This document shows positions 1-8,893 of a stretch of 64,000 nucleotides of DNA, piece by piece. Source of the stretch: Flaccisagitta enflata (taxonomy: Eukaryota > Chaetognatha > Sagittoidea > Aphragmophora); contig OZ231127.1 in assembly GCA_965153355.1 (NCBI GenBank), positions 74,648,001 to 74,712,000 on the forward strand. Direction: 5' to 3'. How positions within the stretch are numbered: the first letter of the stretch is position 1; the number at the start of each line of letters is the position of its first letter. The position numbers and the translations under genes were made by a program. A model generated the notes under the pieces. It was not told where the DNA came from, made no database searches, and was given only the letters and a program-made list of their open reading frames with translations.

Positions 1-948
1 TCGTCGTTGTTATCGTAATCGTCTTTTTTTTTCTTAATTTTTTTTTTCAAAAATAGAATAGGTTAGCGTTTCTTACCTTTATGAATTACCGACAGGGGAG
101 GGAGAAAAGGGGTTGGGAGGAATTATCGAATTAACAACGGACAAAAAAAATCACCAGTGATAGAGCTGAATAAACTTTGAATTCGGATATTGCAGACGAC
201 ATTAGATTCATTTCAAAAATTATTCACTTTGTATTCATTGACGTAAATTTTCAACTTCAAGTAAATCATCACTTCATTTCAGTCTATCAAATCACGTTTC
301 ACTTTTCAAAAGGATTGTCCATGCACATTTTACAAGTTTGCCTCTTCTATTCAATACTATTCTACGAAAACTCCCAGGAATTGCGCCACTTTGCAGGATT
401 CGCACAATGGTCAACCCAAAATCGCATTCTTGGCCTGAGCAAGGATGGAGTAAGTCATTAACGATTTTTCTGTTGGTGTTAGGTATTTACTACCAAATTT
501 CGCAGAAAATAACAAATTTCAGTTCACTTTTTATTGTAAATTCATTCACTCGATTTCGTTGGCCAGTCCCATACATGCTCACATTCAAATTTGGTGAGTG
601 AAACATGAGTATTTCTACTAATTCATTAGTAATGTCTTTCACCTGTAGAATCGTCGTTGAAGATGCGCATCTTGATGTTTGTTGGTTCACCACTTCCATT
701 GGAATAACAGGGATCACGTGATAAGGAACCACACTGCGGAACACAGGGCAGTTCTCCTGGACAGATGGGTATTGTGAGCTGGGGGAGAGGAGGAAGAGTA
801 GGATGAGAAGGAAAAATGCGTGGGGATGGGTGAGGGGGGGGGAGAGAAAATCTGCAATGTTAATTGACATGTATTGGCGCAATTTCAATTTCTAGCTAGT
901 TTTACAGGGGGAGGAGGGGAGAATTAGGAGTTAACTAAACCAGTTGAA
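1..948. other. Unassigned flank of the retroelement
   Basis: No convincing gene is visible. The segment lies downstream (in the minus-strand sense) of the pol stop and would be the place for a 3' untranslated region or 3' LTR. By eye I found no stretch repeated on the far side of gag, so an LTR cannot be claimed. It contains a plus-strand G-rich purine tract around 820-850 and 905-925. Confidence 0.5.
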
Positions 949-3900
949 CTAGCTATCATCCTTATTCTGGCTTTGGTTGGGAGTACTCGATTGCTGAGGT
1001 TGGATGTTGGCATCATCAGGGATGGAGTCGACACGGCCGGATTCGTTTTGGTTCCGGCGGTAGTAGGCAAATGGGTTAAGGCTAAGATTCCAAATGCTGC
1101 TCGATTCTGCAACTGTAGAGGGAGGAACATTAGACAAAACATTGATTTCATTGTTTGGCAGGTTTGACACAATTGGTTCATCAAAATTTTGCGGTTCAGC
1201 AATACGGTTGCGAATCAGATCATGAGACGAGAAATCACTCAACGGATTAGAAATATCAGATGGTTCACTCCAATCTTCGAGAGAAATATCGCGTTGGATG
1301 ATCTTCTTTCCCGTTGTGACGAGCTTGGACATGCTGCCTTGAAGACGTTCCTCTTGATCGCGCATTAACTTCTCCTGTCGTCGCGTTAGCACACCAATAT
1401 ACGTTTTCGGTTTGACCGCTTCACTTGCGCGCACTCTTGGACGATTTTTACCTTTGCCTTTGCCTTTACCATCGTCGTTTTGCTCGTCATCGTCGTCGTC
1501 GTCACCGCCCACGGAATGACCTGCGGAAGAATCTGTTACTCTTGGGACAAAAGCACCAGCAAATGGTATTGGCAGCGGGGGCAATGGCAACGATGAAGAT
1601 GTTGAAGCGTGATCGGCTTCTTCAATGGATGACATTTCGACGGGTGGTTGATGAACGTTGTCTGTCGATGAACCGGGCAGGATTTCGGATGATGACATCC
1701 CACACGTTGTGAGGGACAAAAGCTCCACTTGTCTGCGCATCCGACGCGGTTGCGGTTGAAACGCTTCATAATCGTCAAACACTTCCCCTTGTTCGAGAGG
1801 AGCAGCAGCCGTAACTGCGCACTCTGAAGGGACAGCTGTAGATGGCTGACCAGGATGGTCGGTCGGCTGGTCTTGAGTGACCTCGGCAGACGGTTGCGGT
1901 GGAGGTGGGATTTCTGGTAGGCCGGCTGGAGCATCTGTCGTAGGTGGATTGACGAGGTTCACCGTGATCTCTGATTCAGTCGGTGTACCAGATGAGGTTG
2001 AAGGAGAGACAGAAGCTGCTGGGACGACAGATGTCGATGGCGTCGACGTTTGTTCATCAGGCGATGCTGGAGTCTCACCGAGCGGAGATGTTGGATATGC
2101 TGGGGACTCGCGGAGCGATGACACGGTTGACGGCTCACTTGGCATCGTTATGGGAGGCTCAGGAGGCGTTGAGGGTGAGGTGCTGGGCGCAGACATGGAT
2201 GGCGCCGTTTTTGGCGGCGTCACTGTCGACGGAGGCGGTGGTGCTGCTGGCGGGAGTTGCGGCAGCGGCAACGTTGGAGGTTGCGGCGGCGGCGGCGCTG
2301 CCGACGGAGATAGCGGCGGAGGCGCGACCACTGAAGGAAGTAACGGCGGCAGCGGTGGAGGCGCTACCACCGGGGCTGGCGGCAATGGAGCCGTCGACGT
2401 TGATTGGAGTGGGGCTGCAGCTGGGAACAACCTTGCGGCTGTGGACCTGCGCGATCGAGTTGAACGGGTGATGGCTGAAGTTTGCGCTGGATTGGCGCTT
2501 GCTCCACCATGAGAGATCGCGCTGCCCATCGCGGCGGCGGCAAGGGTGAGCAACAGATCTTCTTCTGCTGCTTTCCGGGAAGAAGAGCGAGTTCGTCGAC
2601 TTGGAGGATCAGGCGGGGAACTCAATGGCGCTTCTTCTGCAGCTTTGCGGGAGGAAGAGCGAGTTCTTCGACTTGGGATGTCCGATGGAGAACTTGATGA
2701 CGCCTCTTCCGGGGGATTATCCGTTTTTGCTGGTGGGTGATTGTCGTCTTTGTGACGGCTTTTGTCCATTTTGGACAGCTTGAGCTGCTCGTAATTTCTC
2801 GTGCAGGTTGAACCGTCAGGCTTTTCACAGTCGTAGGTTGTGCCGGTGTCTCCCTTGGGACCTGTGTGGCGCTTTACGACTTTTAGTTTCTTCCATTTGG
2901 GCTGAAGCTTGTTGCGCAGGCTCTCCGGGACTTCCTCGTAGGCTATGTCTCCCGGTTCGAGTGGGTTGTGTTTCACAACTTTCTCGTAGGCCTTGACCTC
3001 TTTCTCACGTTTGAGGATCATTCGTCGACGGGCCTCGTCGTAGACTTCTTTTGTTCGGGCTTTGTGGCCTTCGAAGAATTTTCGCAGATCTTTGTCGGCG
3101 ATGACTTTTTCGTCCACGTCGACGAAAGTCGGAAGCGGGGGTTCCCGCCCGTACATGAGGAGGTATGGCGTCATCTCGCTGTTGGATCGCGGAGTCGTAT
3201 TATATGCCCACTCGACGTACTGAAGATGGTCGACCCACGATTTGCCGTACTCGTCGAGACGTTTGCGAAGCTCGGCGATGAGAGTGCGATTGAATCTCTC
3301 GACGTTTCCCTGTGATTGGGGACGATACGTGACGCTAGTTCGCTTCGCTGCGCCTACGACTTTGCACATACTCTGCAACAGCTCAGACGTGAACTCGTTA
3401 CCGTTATCCGAGGTTAACAGACGCGGAGGGCCGATGAGGCAAGTGAGATTTTCGAACGCACGGCATACCCCGATGGTGTCCTTCGTCTTGAGCTTAAAGA
3501 GTTTGACGTAGCCGGAGAACACATCAATGAAAACCAGAACGTACTGAAAGCCACCAGTGGTAATAGGGAGCTTCAGCAAGTCGCACACGAGCCAGTCCCA
3601 AACGTTTTTGGCTTCAAGTGGGATGCGAGGGGTGCGGTTTTTGGGAGTGGGGTTGCGTTCTTGATCGCAGATCTTGCAGTTTCTAACAAAGTTTCGGATG
3701 TCTTTGTTGAGAGACGGCCACACCGCGTAGCGCTTGATCTTTAGCTTCATTTTGTCGGGGCAAGGGTGACCAGCAAGGTATTCACCATGAGTGTCCTTCA
3801 TCACCTCTTCCCTCATTGATTCAGGAATGATCGCTTGCAGAATGCGGCTGTGCGTTGCTTGGCTGTAAGCTTTCTTGTAGAGAATGCCGTTTCGCACGAC

Positions 3901-6684
3901 GAACCACGCAGACTGGTTTGAGTACCAAGAGCTTGGGAAATCGCTTGGAATTCTCTTCCTTGCTTTGACGAAGTTTTTCGCTTCAGAGATGATTGGATCG
4001 TCATCTTGCGCTTGACGGAGTCTCTCACGGGTGTCCTTACTGGAGTGAACCGTGACCAGCGAATGCTCGTCTTCTTCGTACATTCCCAGCAAGGCGTAAG
4101 TAAACTCTTCATCGTCTTCGGCTTCTTCGTCGTCTTCGCCACCGAGGCGGCTGAGGGCGTCGGCGTCCGCATGGATTTTGCCCTTTTTGTAGAGGAGGTC
4201 GAATTCGTAGGTGTCCAGTTCGATGGCCCACCGCGTGCGACGTCCCGTTGGGTCCTTCTTGGCATCCACTTTTCGCCAGGCGAGGAGAGGTCGGTGATCG
4301 GTCACCGCGACGAACGGTGCGTGGCGAAGATAGTGGGCGTTGGCTCGGATACCGCAAAGTAATGCAAAAAATTCGCGATCATATGTAGACCACCGGCGCT
4401 GCGTTGACGTCAGCTTTTTCGATCCGTAGCTGATGACCTTCTCCTTACCGTCGACTTTCTGCGTGAGCACGTAGCCAATGGCAGATAGGGATGCGTCAGA
4501 CTTGACGATGAATGGCTTGGAGAAATCGGGGTAGTTCATCACCTGATCGGACGTCAGAATGCGCTTTAGAGTCTCGAAAGCTGTTTGATGTTCGTCGTTC
4601 CAGACCCATTCCGCATCATCGTGCGTTAAGTCCGTTAAGGGCTGCGCGATTTTGGAGTAGTCTTTGACGAATTGGCGATAGTAACCCGTTAAGCCAAGAA
4701 ACGTCTTCAGCTTCTTGGAGTTGGTTGGCGGGTTCCAGGCTCTGATTTTGTCAATTTTTGCAGGGTCTGGTGACATCCCGTCTTTCGACAGCAAATGCCC
4801 CAGGCAGACAACAGAGTCCTGTGCAATACTGCACTTCGCCGGATTAAGCTTGAGTCCAGCACGCTCAAGAGCTGTGAGGACTTGGTCGAGATAGAAGATG
4901 TGGTCTTCCATTGTGTTGGACGCGACGAGGATGTCGTCGAGATAACAAAGAACATGCTGCGGCGGAAGGCCTCGCAGCACAAGTTGCATGAGAGCGCAGA
5001 GGGTGCTTGGCGAATTTTTGGCACCCATTGGGGCAACCAAATATTCCAAGTGCATCGATTCCGTGGAAAATGCAAAGTACTTGCGATCCTCGGGATGCAC
5101 CGGAATTTGCCAGAATCCTTTCGTCAAGTCGAGTGACGTAAAGAATTCTGGCTTATCAAGCTTTTGCAAGGAGTCCTCGATCCGCGGGAGAGGATACACT
5201 ACCTTGTTGCACTGCTCGTTGATTTTGCGGAAGTCGGTTAAGAAGCGCCAGCCACCAAGTTTCTTTTTCGCCAGGAGAATGGGCGCCGAGAAGGGACTGG
5301 TGCTGGGAGCGACCAAGCCATCGGCGATCATTTCGTAGGCTTGGTTATCGATGACTTCACGCATTTCAGGTCTTGTTCGGTAAGCAGGTACGTCGATTGG
5401 AGTCATGTCTCTATCCTTGAGATTGGCGCGGTAATGGATCAAGTGAGTTTTTCCGTAGTCGCGGTCATGGCGAGAGAATGCTTTCGCGTGATCAATCTCC
5501 AGGAGTTGTTTGAGACGAGCTTTGTAGGGGAGGGCTCTCTTAGAAAGCTTCGTCCAATCCAATTTGAGCCTTTTTGCTCCAGGCGGGATACTCATATCCG
5601 GCGGCGATGGGAGATCAGGCTGTTGATTGGAGGGAGGAGCTGGAGGAGGAGCTGGAGGAGGGTCGGGAGGAGGAGGATCTGTTGGAGGGGGGGTATCTTG
5701 AGGAGAGCAAGACGCAGCGGAGCGCTTTGCCTGCTCTGAGGGGGGAGGGGGGTCACACACGATCTCCTCCAAGTCTTCGTCGTCATCGTCGTCAGCATTG
5801 GCGTTGAAATTGACGGCTTCACTATCGGCGCCGGGCGGGGCTTTAGCTTCTTCTGAAGGATCGGCTCCATAATGACAGAACATTTCGGTTCTGACTACGC
5901 GCGATGTCAAGTCGTCTTCGGTGTAGAACTTGGCAAAGCCGAGCACTCTGCCACGTTCCATTTTGATTGGATATTTATGAGCGTTGATGACTTCTGTTGG
6001 GAAGAGTCCATCTTTCACTATGCTGACGCATCGATTTGCCCACAAGTCGCTTGATGCATTGTTGAATGGCTCGGTTTCGACAATGTTGGATATGCAGTTT
6101 ATGTCGTTGATCATTGCTTCGACTTTGCACACCGCTTTGCTGTTTGCGGGCACCACGAAGTCTTCAAGGACCCTGTAGTAACATCCGCTGATTTCGGACG
6201 TGTCCTTGATGAGGGGGGTTGAATCGCCGTACCTTGGGAACTCTACGGTTCCTTTGTCAGGATCGAGAAAGGCACCACAGCTTGAGAACCAATCCCAGCC
6301 CAGGAAGATGTCTTGGACTAGTCCTCGAACCACGCGAAAGTTTGTTGAATGGAACCGTCCATTAATACGAAACGCGACGTTCACGATCCCGAGGGTCATG
6401 ACTTTGGATCCGTTGATGGCGGTGCCACGGGTGGTGAGGGGCCTGTAGGGACGAGTTTGCAAGTGTGGTGATCGCAAGAAGAAATCTTCAGACATGGCGC
6501 TTTTTGAGCAACCGGTGTCGCCAATGACGCGTTGTTGAATTCTACGCTTATTCACCTTATTCACACGAATATGTACATAGAACTCGGCTTTATACCGAGG
6601 CTTCGGATCAGACGGGGGACCGCGGGAAGGTGGAGGTTTGGGAGGAGGAGATGGAGAGGTATCGGGCGAGGAGTTGGGATTCAT
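949..6684 (-). CDS. pol: Pol polyprotein: protease, RT, RNase H, integrase
   Basis: This 1911-residue intact ORF would make the enzymes that copy the element's RNA into DNA and insert it. Visible motifs: aspartic protease DTG at residues 56-58 with a hydrophobic flap region to about 150; an acidic and proline-rich linker at 295-370; RT at about 455-700 with the YLDD catalytic loop at 581-584 and SLDLTKGFWQIPV near 517-529; RNase H with Asp730, Glu771, Asp796 and a HADADALSRL end near 838-847; integrase zinc finger His966, His973, Cys1003, Cys1006 and the catalytic triad Asp1035, Asp1093, Glu1129 with the usual 35-residue D-E spacing. After the integrase, about 600 residues are rich in Pro, Ser and Thr. 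They contain a tandem pair of RRTRSSSRKAAEE-like segments and an Asp-rich plus Gly/Lys stretch; I see no chromodomain and no envelope-like membrane segment. The start at 6684 is the first ATG after three in-frame stops that separate it from gag. Confidence 0.95.
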   Translation of the reverse strand: MNPNSSPDTSPSPPPKPPPSRGPPSDPKPRYKAEFYVHIRVNKVNKRRIQQRVIGDTGCSKSAMSEDFFLRSPHLQTRPYRPLTTRGTAINGSKVMTLGIVNVAFRINGRFHSTNFRVVRGLVQDIFLGWDWFSSCGAFLDPDKGTVEFPRYGDSTPLIKDTSEISGCYYRVLEDFVVPANSKAVCKVEAMINDINCISNIVETEPFNNASSDLWANRCVSIVKDGLFPTEVINAHKYPIKMERGRVLGFAKFYTEDDLTSRVVRTEMFCHYGADPSEEAKAPPGADSEAVNFNANADDDDDEDLEEIVCDPPPPSEQAKRSAASCSPQDTPPPTDPPPPDPPPAPPPAPPSNQQPDLPSPPDMSIPPGAKRLKLDWTKLSKRALPYKARLKQLLEIDHAKAFSRHDRDYGKTHLIHYRANLKDRDMTPIDVPAYRTRPEMREVIDNQAYEMIADGLVAPSTSPFSAPILLAKKKLGGWRFLTDFRKINEQCNKVVYPLPRIEDSLQKLDKPEFFTSLDLTKGFWQIPVHPEDRKYFAFSTESMHLEYLVAPMGAKNSPSTLCALMQLVLRGLPPQHVLCYLDDILVASNTMEDHIFYLDQVLTALERAGLKLNPAKCSIAQDSVVCLGHLLSKDGMSPDPAKIDKIRAWNPPTNSKKLKTFLGLTGYYRQFVKDYSKIAQPLTDLTHDDAEWVWNDEHQTAFETLKRILTSDQVMNYPDFSKPFIVKSDASLSAIGYVLTQKVDGKEKVISYGSKKLTSTQRRWSTYDREFFALLCGIRANAHYLRHAPFVAVTDHRPLLAWRKVDAKKDPTGRRTRWAIELDTYEFDLLYKKGKIHADADALSRLGGEDDEEAEDDEEFTYALLGMYEEDEHSLVTVHSSKDTRERLRQAQDDDPIISEAKNFVKARKRIPSDFPSSWYSNQSAWFVVRNGILYKKAYSQATHSRILQAIIPESMREEVMKDTHGEYLAGHPCPDKMKLKIKRYAVWPSLNKDIRNFVRNCKICDQERNPTPKNRTPRIPLEAKNVWDWLVCDLLKLPITTGGFQYVLVFIDVFSGYVKLFKLKTKDTIGVCRAFENLTCLIGPPRLLTSDNGNEFTSELLQSMCKVVGAAKRTSVTYRPQSQGNVERFNRTLIAELRKRLDEYGKSWVDHLQYVEWAYNTTPRSNSEMTPYLLMYGREPPLPTFVDVDEKVIADKDLRKFFEGHKARTKEVYDEARRRMILKREKEVKAYEKVVKHNPLEPGDIAYEEVPESLRNKLQPKWKKLKVVKRHTGPKGDTGTTYDCEKPDGSTCTRNYEQLKLSKMDKSRHKDDNHPPAKTDNPPEEASSSSPSDIPSRRTRSSSRKAAEEAPLSSPPDPPSRRTRSSSRKAAEEDLLLTLAAAAMGSAISHGGASANPAQTSAITRSTRSRRSTAARLFPAAAPLQSTSTAPLPPAPVVAPPPLPPLLPSVVAPPPLSPSAAPPPPQPPTLPLPQLPPAAPPPPSTVTPPKTAPSMSAPSTSPSTPPEPPITMPSEPSTVSSLRESPAYPTSPLGETPASPDEQTSTPSTSVVPAASVSPSTSSGTPTESEITVNLVNPPTTDAPAGLPEIPPPPQPSAEVTQDQPTDHPGQPSTAVPSECAVTAAAPLEQGEVFDDYEAFQPQPRRMRRQVELLSLTTCGMSSSEILPGSSTDNVHQPPVEMSSIEEADHASTSSSLPLPPLPIPFAGAFVPRVTDSSAGHSVGGDDDDDDEQNDDGKGKGKGKNRPRVRASEAVKPKTYIGVLTRRQEKLMRDQEERLQGSMSKLVTTGKKIIQRDISLEDWSEPSDISNPLSDFSSHDLIRNRIAEPQNFDEPIVSNLPNNEINVLSNVPPSTVAESSSIWNLSLNPFAYYRRNQNESGRVDSIPDDANIQPQQSSTPNQSQNKDDS

Positions 6685-6804
6685 TTTGCGGTTTTGCGGT
6701 TTTGCGGGTTTTTGCGCGGGAAGGACGGCTATCTACAGGGCTATTTACATTCGGGGCCTCATTTTCAATTCCGACATCAACGGGCCCCGGGGCTGAGTCG
6801 GGTT

Positions 6805-8178
6805 CTAGTTTCCCCGACCATAGCCCGCGGCACCCTGAGGCTCCTCTTCATTGGAGTCCTCAGAGTCCTCATCCGCGGTTTCAATGGCCCGGTATTGGTC
6901 GTTCCGATCGGAGCGATCGTTCCGACCACGGTTGCCATTGTCGCGGGTGTTGCGGCGGTCGTCTCGAGGCTGGCTGCGCTGATCGTTGCGGTCCTCGTCG
7001 CGTTGATTCCCATTGTCGCGGCGGTCGTCGTTGCGACGGCTAGGTTGGTTGTTGCTGCGACGGTCATCGTTGCGTCGGTCATCGCGGCGATCATCGTTGC
7101 GGCGGTCGTCGCGGCGGTCGTCGCGGCGATCGTTGTTGCGGCGCTCACCCCTGTTGTTGCTGTTGGAGCGCGAGTTGTTGGAGCCACGAGACCAGCTGCG
7201 GTTGTTGCGAAAGCCACCCTGGTTTTGGCGACCTTGGTTGTAGCCACTGTTGTTGCGTCCACGATCGCCCGACGGGTAGTTGGAGCGAGAGTTGCTCTGG
7301 TATCCACCGCTTTGGCTCCCTTGGCGTTGAGCCCTTTCGATTGCTTCCATGCGGTCCGACAGGCGACGGGTGGTGACGGCCAGGTTCTCCAACTGCGTGG
7401 TGAGTCCAGCCATCGCTGTTTCGAGGCTGGTTGCGCGATCCGGATGCAGATTGGCGCTGGCAAAGGCGACTCCTTGGGCCGGATCGCCGTCTGTTGCTTC
7501 GCCATCGTCGTCGGCAGTGGATAGCTGGTAGCGGAGTGCGACCTCCTTTGCCATTTCCAGCGTACGACTGTTGGCCGGGCAACCCATGTCGATGATTCGA
7601 CGCATCGGCTTTTTGAAGGCGTTGCGGAAGCGAAAGAAATACTCCCGCTTTTTGAATTCGTCTGGCATCTCTTTGTCGTACCTGTTGACGGCTTGGACGA
7701 CACGAGCGGCGAGGTTGTGGAACGACTCCTTGCCGTCCCATTTGATGGTGGTGTACTTAGCCTGCCACTTGTAGCGCTCTTGGGGGTCAATAAAGAGCCC
7801 AATGAGTTCTTCCTTAAGATCAGGCCAGGCCGTGCTCGTCGCTTGGAGGTAGGTCACGTACGCTGAGGAATGCAGTTTCAGAGGTAGCCACTCCAAGAAG
7901 AGGCTGCGGAGAGTTGGAGTGTCACGCACATTGGTGGCCAACTTAACTGCCTTTTCAAAGAGTTCCACCCATTGCTCGAAGTCGTCTTGACTGGCGTTGA
8001 AGTCTCGCACGTTGATGCTCGATGCACCTCTTTCCAATCGAGACGGGAAGGCGGGGGCGGGGGCGGCAGCGGCGGCTGCCCTTAAGGGATCGTTGGGATC
8101 ATTTGCGCCATTTTGATTAGCACCTTGACCCAGCATTTTGTTGAGTGGTCTCGCGAAGGTTATGAAAGAAAATACCAC
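6805..8178 (-). CDS. gag: Gag-like capsid protein
   Basis: This 457-residue ORF lies just upstream of pol in the same frame. Residues about 50-240 have the look of a retrotransposon capsid: aromatic and charged helices around a DDFEQWVELFEKAV segment, a YKWQAKYTTIKW segment, and a segment on to about residue 230 that precedes the basic tail. From about residue 290 on the protein is a very biased Arg/Asn/Asp/Gly tail with many RRDDRR and RNNR units, presumably the nucleic-acid-binding part. No CCHC zinc knuckle (C-x2-C-x4-H-x4-C) is present, which many Ty3/Gypsy gags carry. The ORF opens at 8178, but an internal Met at about 8136 (MLGQGANQNG) may be the true start, since the first 14 residues are hydrophobic and unlike gag. 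Identification rests on position and composition more than on a catalytic motif. Confidence 0.85.
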   Translation of the reverse strand: MVFSFITFARPLNKMLGQGANQNGANDPNDPLRAAAAAAPAPAFPSRLERGASSINVRDFNASQDDFEQWVELFEKAVKLATNVRDTPTLRSLFLEWLPLKLHSSAYVTYLQATSTAWPDLKEELIGLFIDPQERYKWQAKYTTIKWDGKESFHNLAARVVQAVNRYDKEMPDEFKKREYFFRFRNAFKKPMRRIIDMGCPANSRTLEMAKEVALRYQLSTADDDGEATDGDPAQGVAFASANLHPDRATSLETAMAGLTTQLENLAVTTRRLSDRMEAIERAQRQGSQSGGYQSNSRSNYPSGDRGRNNSGYNQGRQNQGGFRNNRSWSRGSNNSRSNSNNRGERRNNDRRDDRRDDRRNDDRRDDRRNDDRRSNNQPSRRNDDRRDNGNQRDEDRNDQRSQPRDDRRNTRDNGNRGRNDRSDRNDQYRAIETADEDSEDSNEEEPQGAAGYGRGN

Positions 8179-8300
8179 CGAAGGTTAACAAACTGAATTG
8201 ACACAAAGGATTCAGGCTGAGCCGGGATAAGCACAGTTGCTGAATGGCGAAAAAAAGGGGGGTAGGGGGGATTAAGGTTTGAAAAGAGCACTCGGCGGAT

Positions 8301-8612
8301 TTAAGCGAGGGAGAAGAGGCTACGCAAGCCACGTAGCGCGGTGTTGTCGGATTCCACAACGTAGTCACAGTAATTGAGCAAATTTGCATTGGCACGAACG
8401 GCGTATCTGAGAGCACGTACCTCCAATTCGGTGGTGGACCACTGTTGACGTTGCTGCTGGGTTAGGGTTTTAGAACCAAACGAAACGATGCGTTCTTCTC
8501 CTTCGATTCTGGCGGTCAACACAAAGCTGAAGGCGGTGCGGGTGGTGTGAATTTTGACAATTACTGGGAAGGCACTGGGCATGGCCCTTGGGTTGATGTT
8601 TTGGCGTGACAT
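8301..8612 (-). pseudogene. RNase H-like domain fragment upstream of gag
   Basis: A 103-residue ORF in the leader of the retroelement reads as a Ty3-type RNase H. It has the strand motif FSFVLTARIEGEERIVSFGS, the helix TLTQQQRQQWSTTELEVRAL with the catalytic Glu, and YVVESDNTALRGL with a catalytic Asp. It parallels the RNase H inside pol (VISYGSKKLTSTQRRWST, then VAVTDHRPLLAW) but is clearly diverged. The first catalytic Asp of the family is missing: the stretch before FSFVLT reads VKIHTTRTA. It could be a leftover of another element, or a domain added to the leader. Function is doubtful. Confidence 0.65.
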
Positions 8613-8764
8613 ACTGATGGCGAAAAAGTCCGATTTAGATTTTGCTAGTCGACGTTACGAAACCAATTACACAAAAAGGCGGAAGGCTGTCGGAATAAAG
8701 ACACACGCGGAAAGGCACAATGGTGATGCGTGGTTACAATGGCAAAGATTACTTACGACGTAGT

Positions 8765-8893
8765 TCACAGCCAGTTTTCCATCGCCATCTTCTTGGTTTC
8801 TTTGGACTTCTTCTTTTCGCCTTTTTCGTATGCAGCTTTGACGGCTTCTTTAAACGCTTTGCGCCATTCTTCGAAGTCGTCTTTTCCGTCCAT
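8765..8893 (-). CDS. Small charged ORF with gag-like start
   Basis: ATG at 8893-8891 opens a 42-residue reading frame ending with TGA at 8767-8765. It begins MDGKDDFEEWRKAFKEAVKA and continues Lys/Glu-rich. The DDFE-x-W-x3-F-x2-AVK-x-A pattern matches a segment of the gag protein in the same element (DDFEQWVELFEKAVKLA), so it is probably a remnant or paralogous start of a gag gene. A consensus-like GTAAGT lies shortly after the stop (about 8750), so a spliced leader is conceivable. Nothing shows that it is translated. Confidence 0.4.
   Translation of the reverse strand: MDGKDDFEEWRKAFKEAVKAAYEKGEKKKSKETKKMAMENWL

Larger units (their letters stand above)
949..8893 (-). mobile_element. Ty3/Gypsy-like retroelement, LTRs not identified
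   Basis: In the minus-strand sense the order is: a small gag-like ORF (8765-8893), an RNase H-like fragment (8301-8612), gag (6805-8178), then pol (949-6684). Protease, RT, RNase H and integrase occur in that order, which is the Ty3/Gypsy arrangement; Ty1/Copia places integrase before RT. Both main ORFs are long and intact, so the insertion is probably young. I could not find a direct-repeat LTR pair or a clear tRNA primer-binding site, so the true ends are unknown and the element may extend beyond position 1 or past 8893. Confidence 0.85.

Noticed and set aside
1877-2512. 211-residue plus-strand Gly-rich open frame
   Set aside because: Antisense shadow of the proline-rich tail of pol.
6532-7524. 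330-residue plus-strand open frame, Val/Ala-rich
   Set aside because: It lies antisense to gag; its composition is simply the complement of the Arg/Asn/Asp codon bias of the gag tail.
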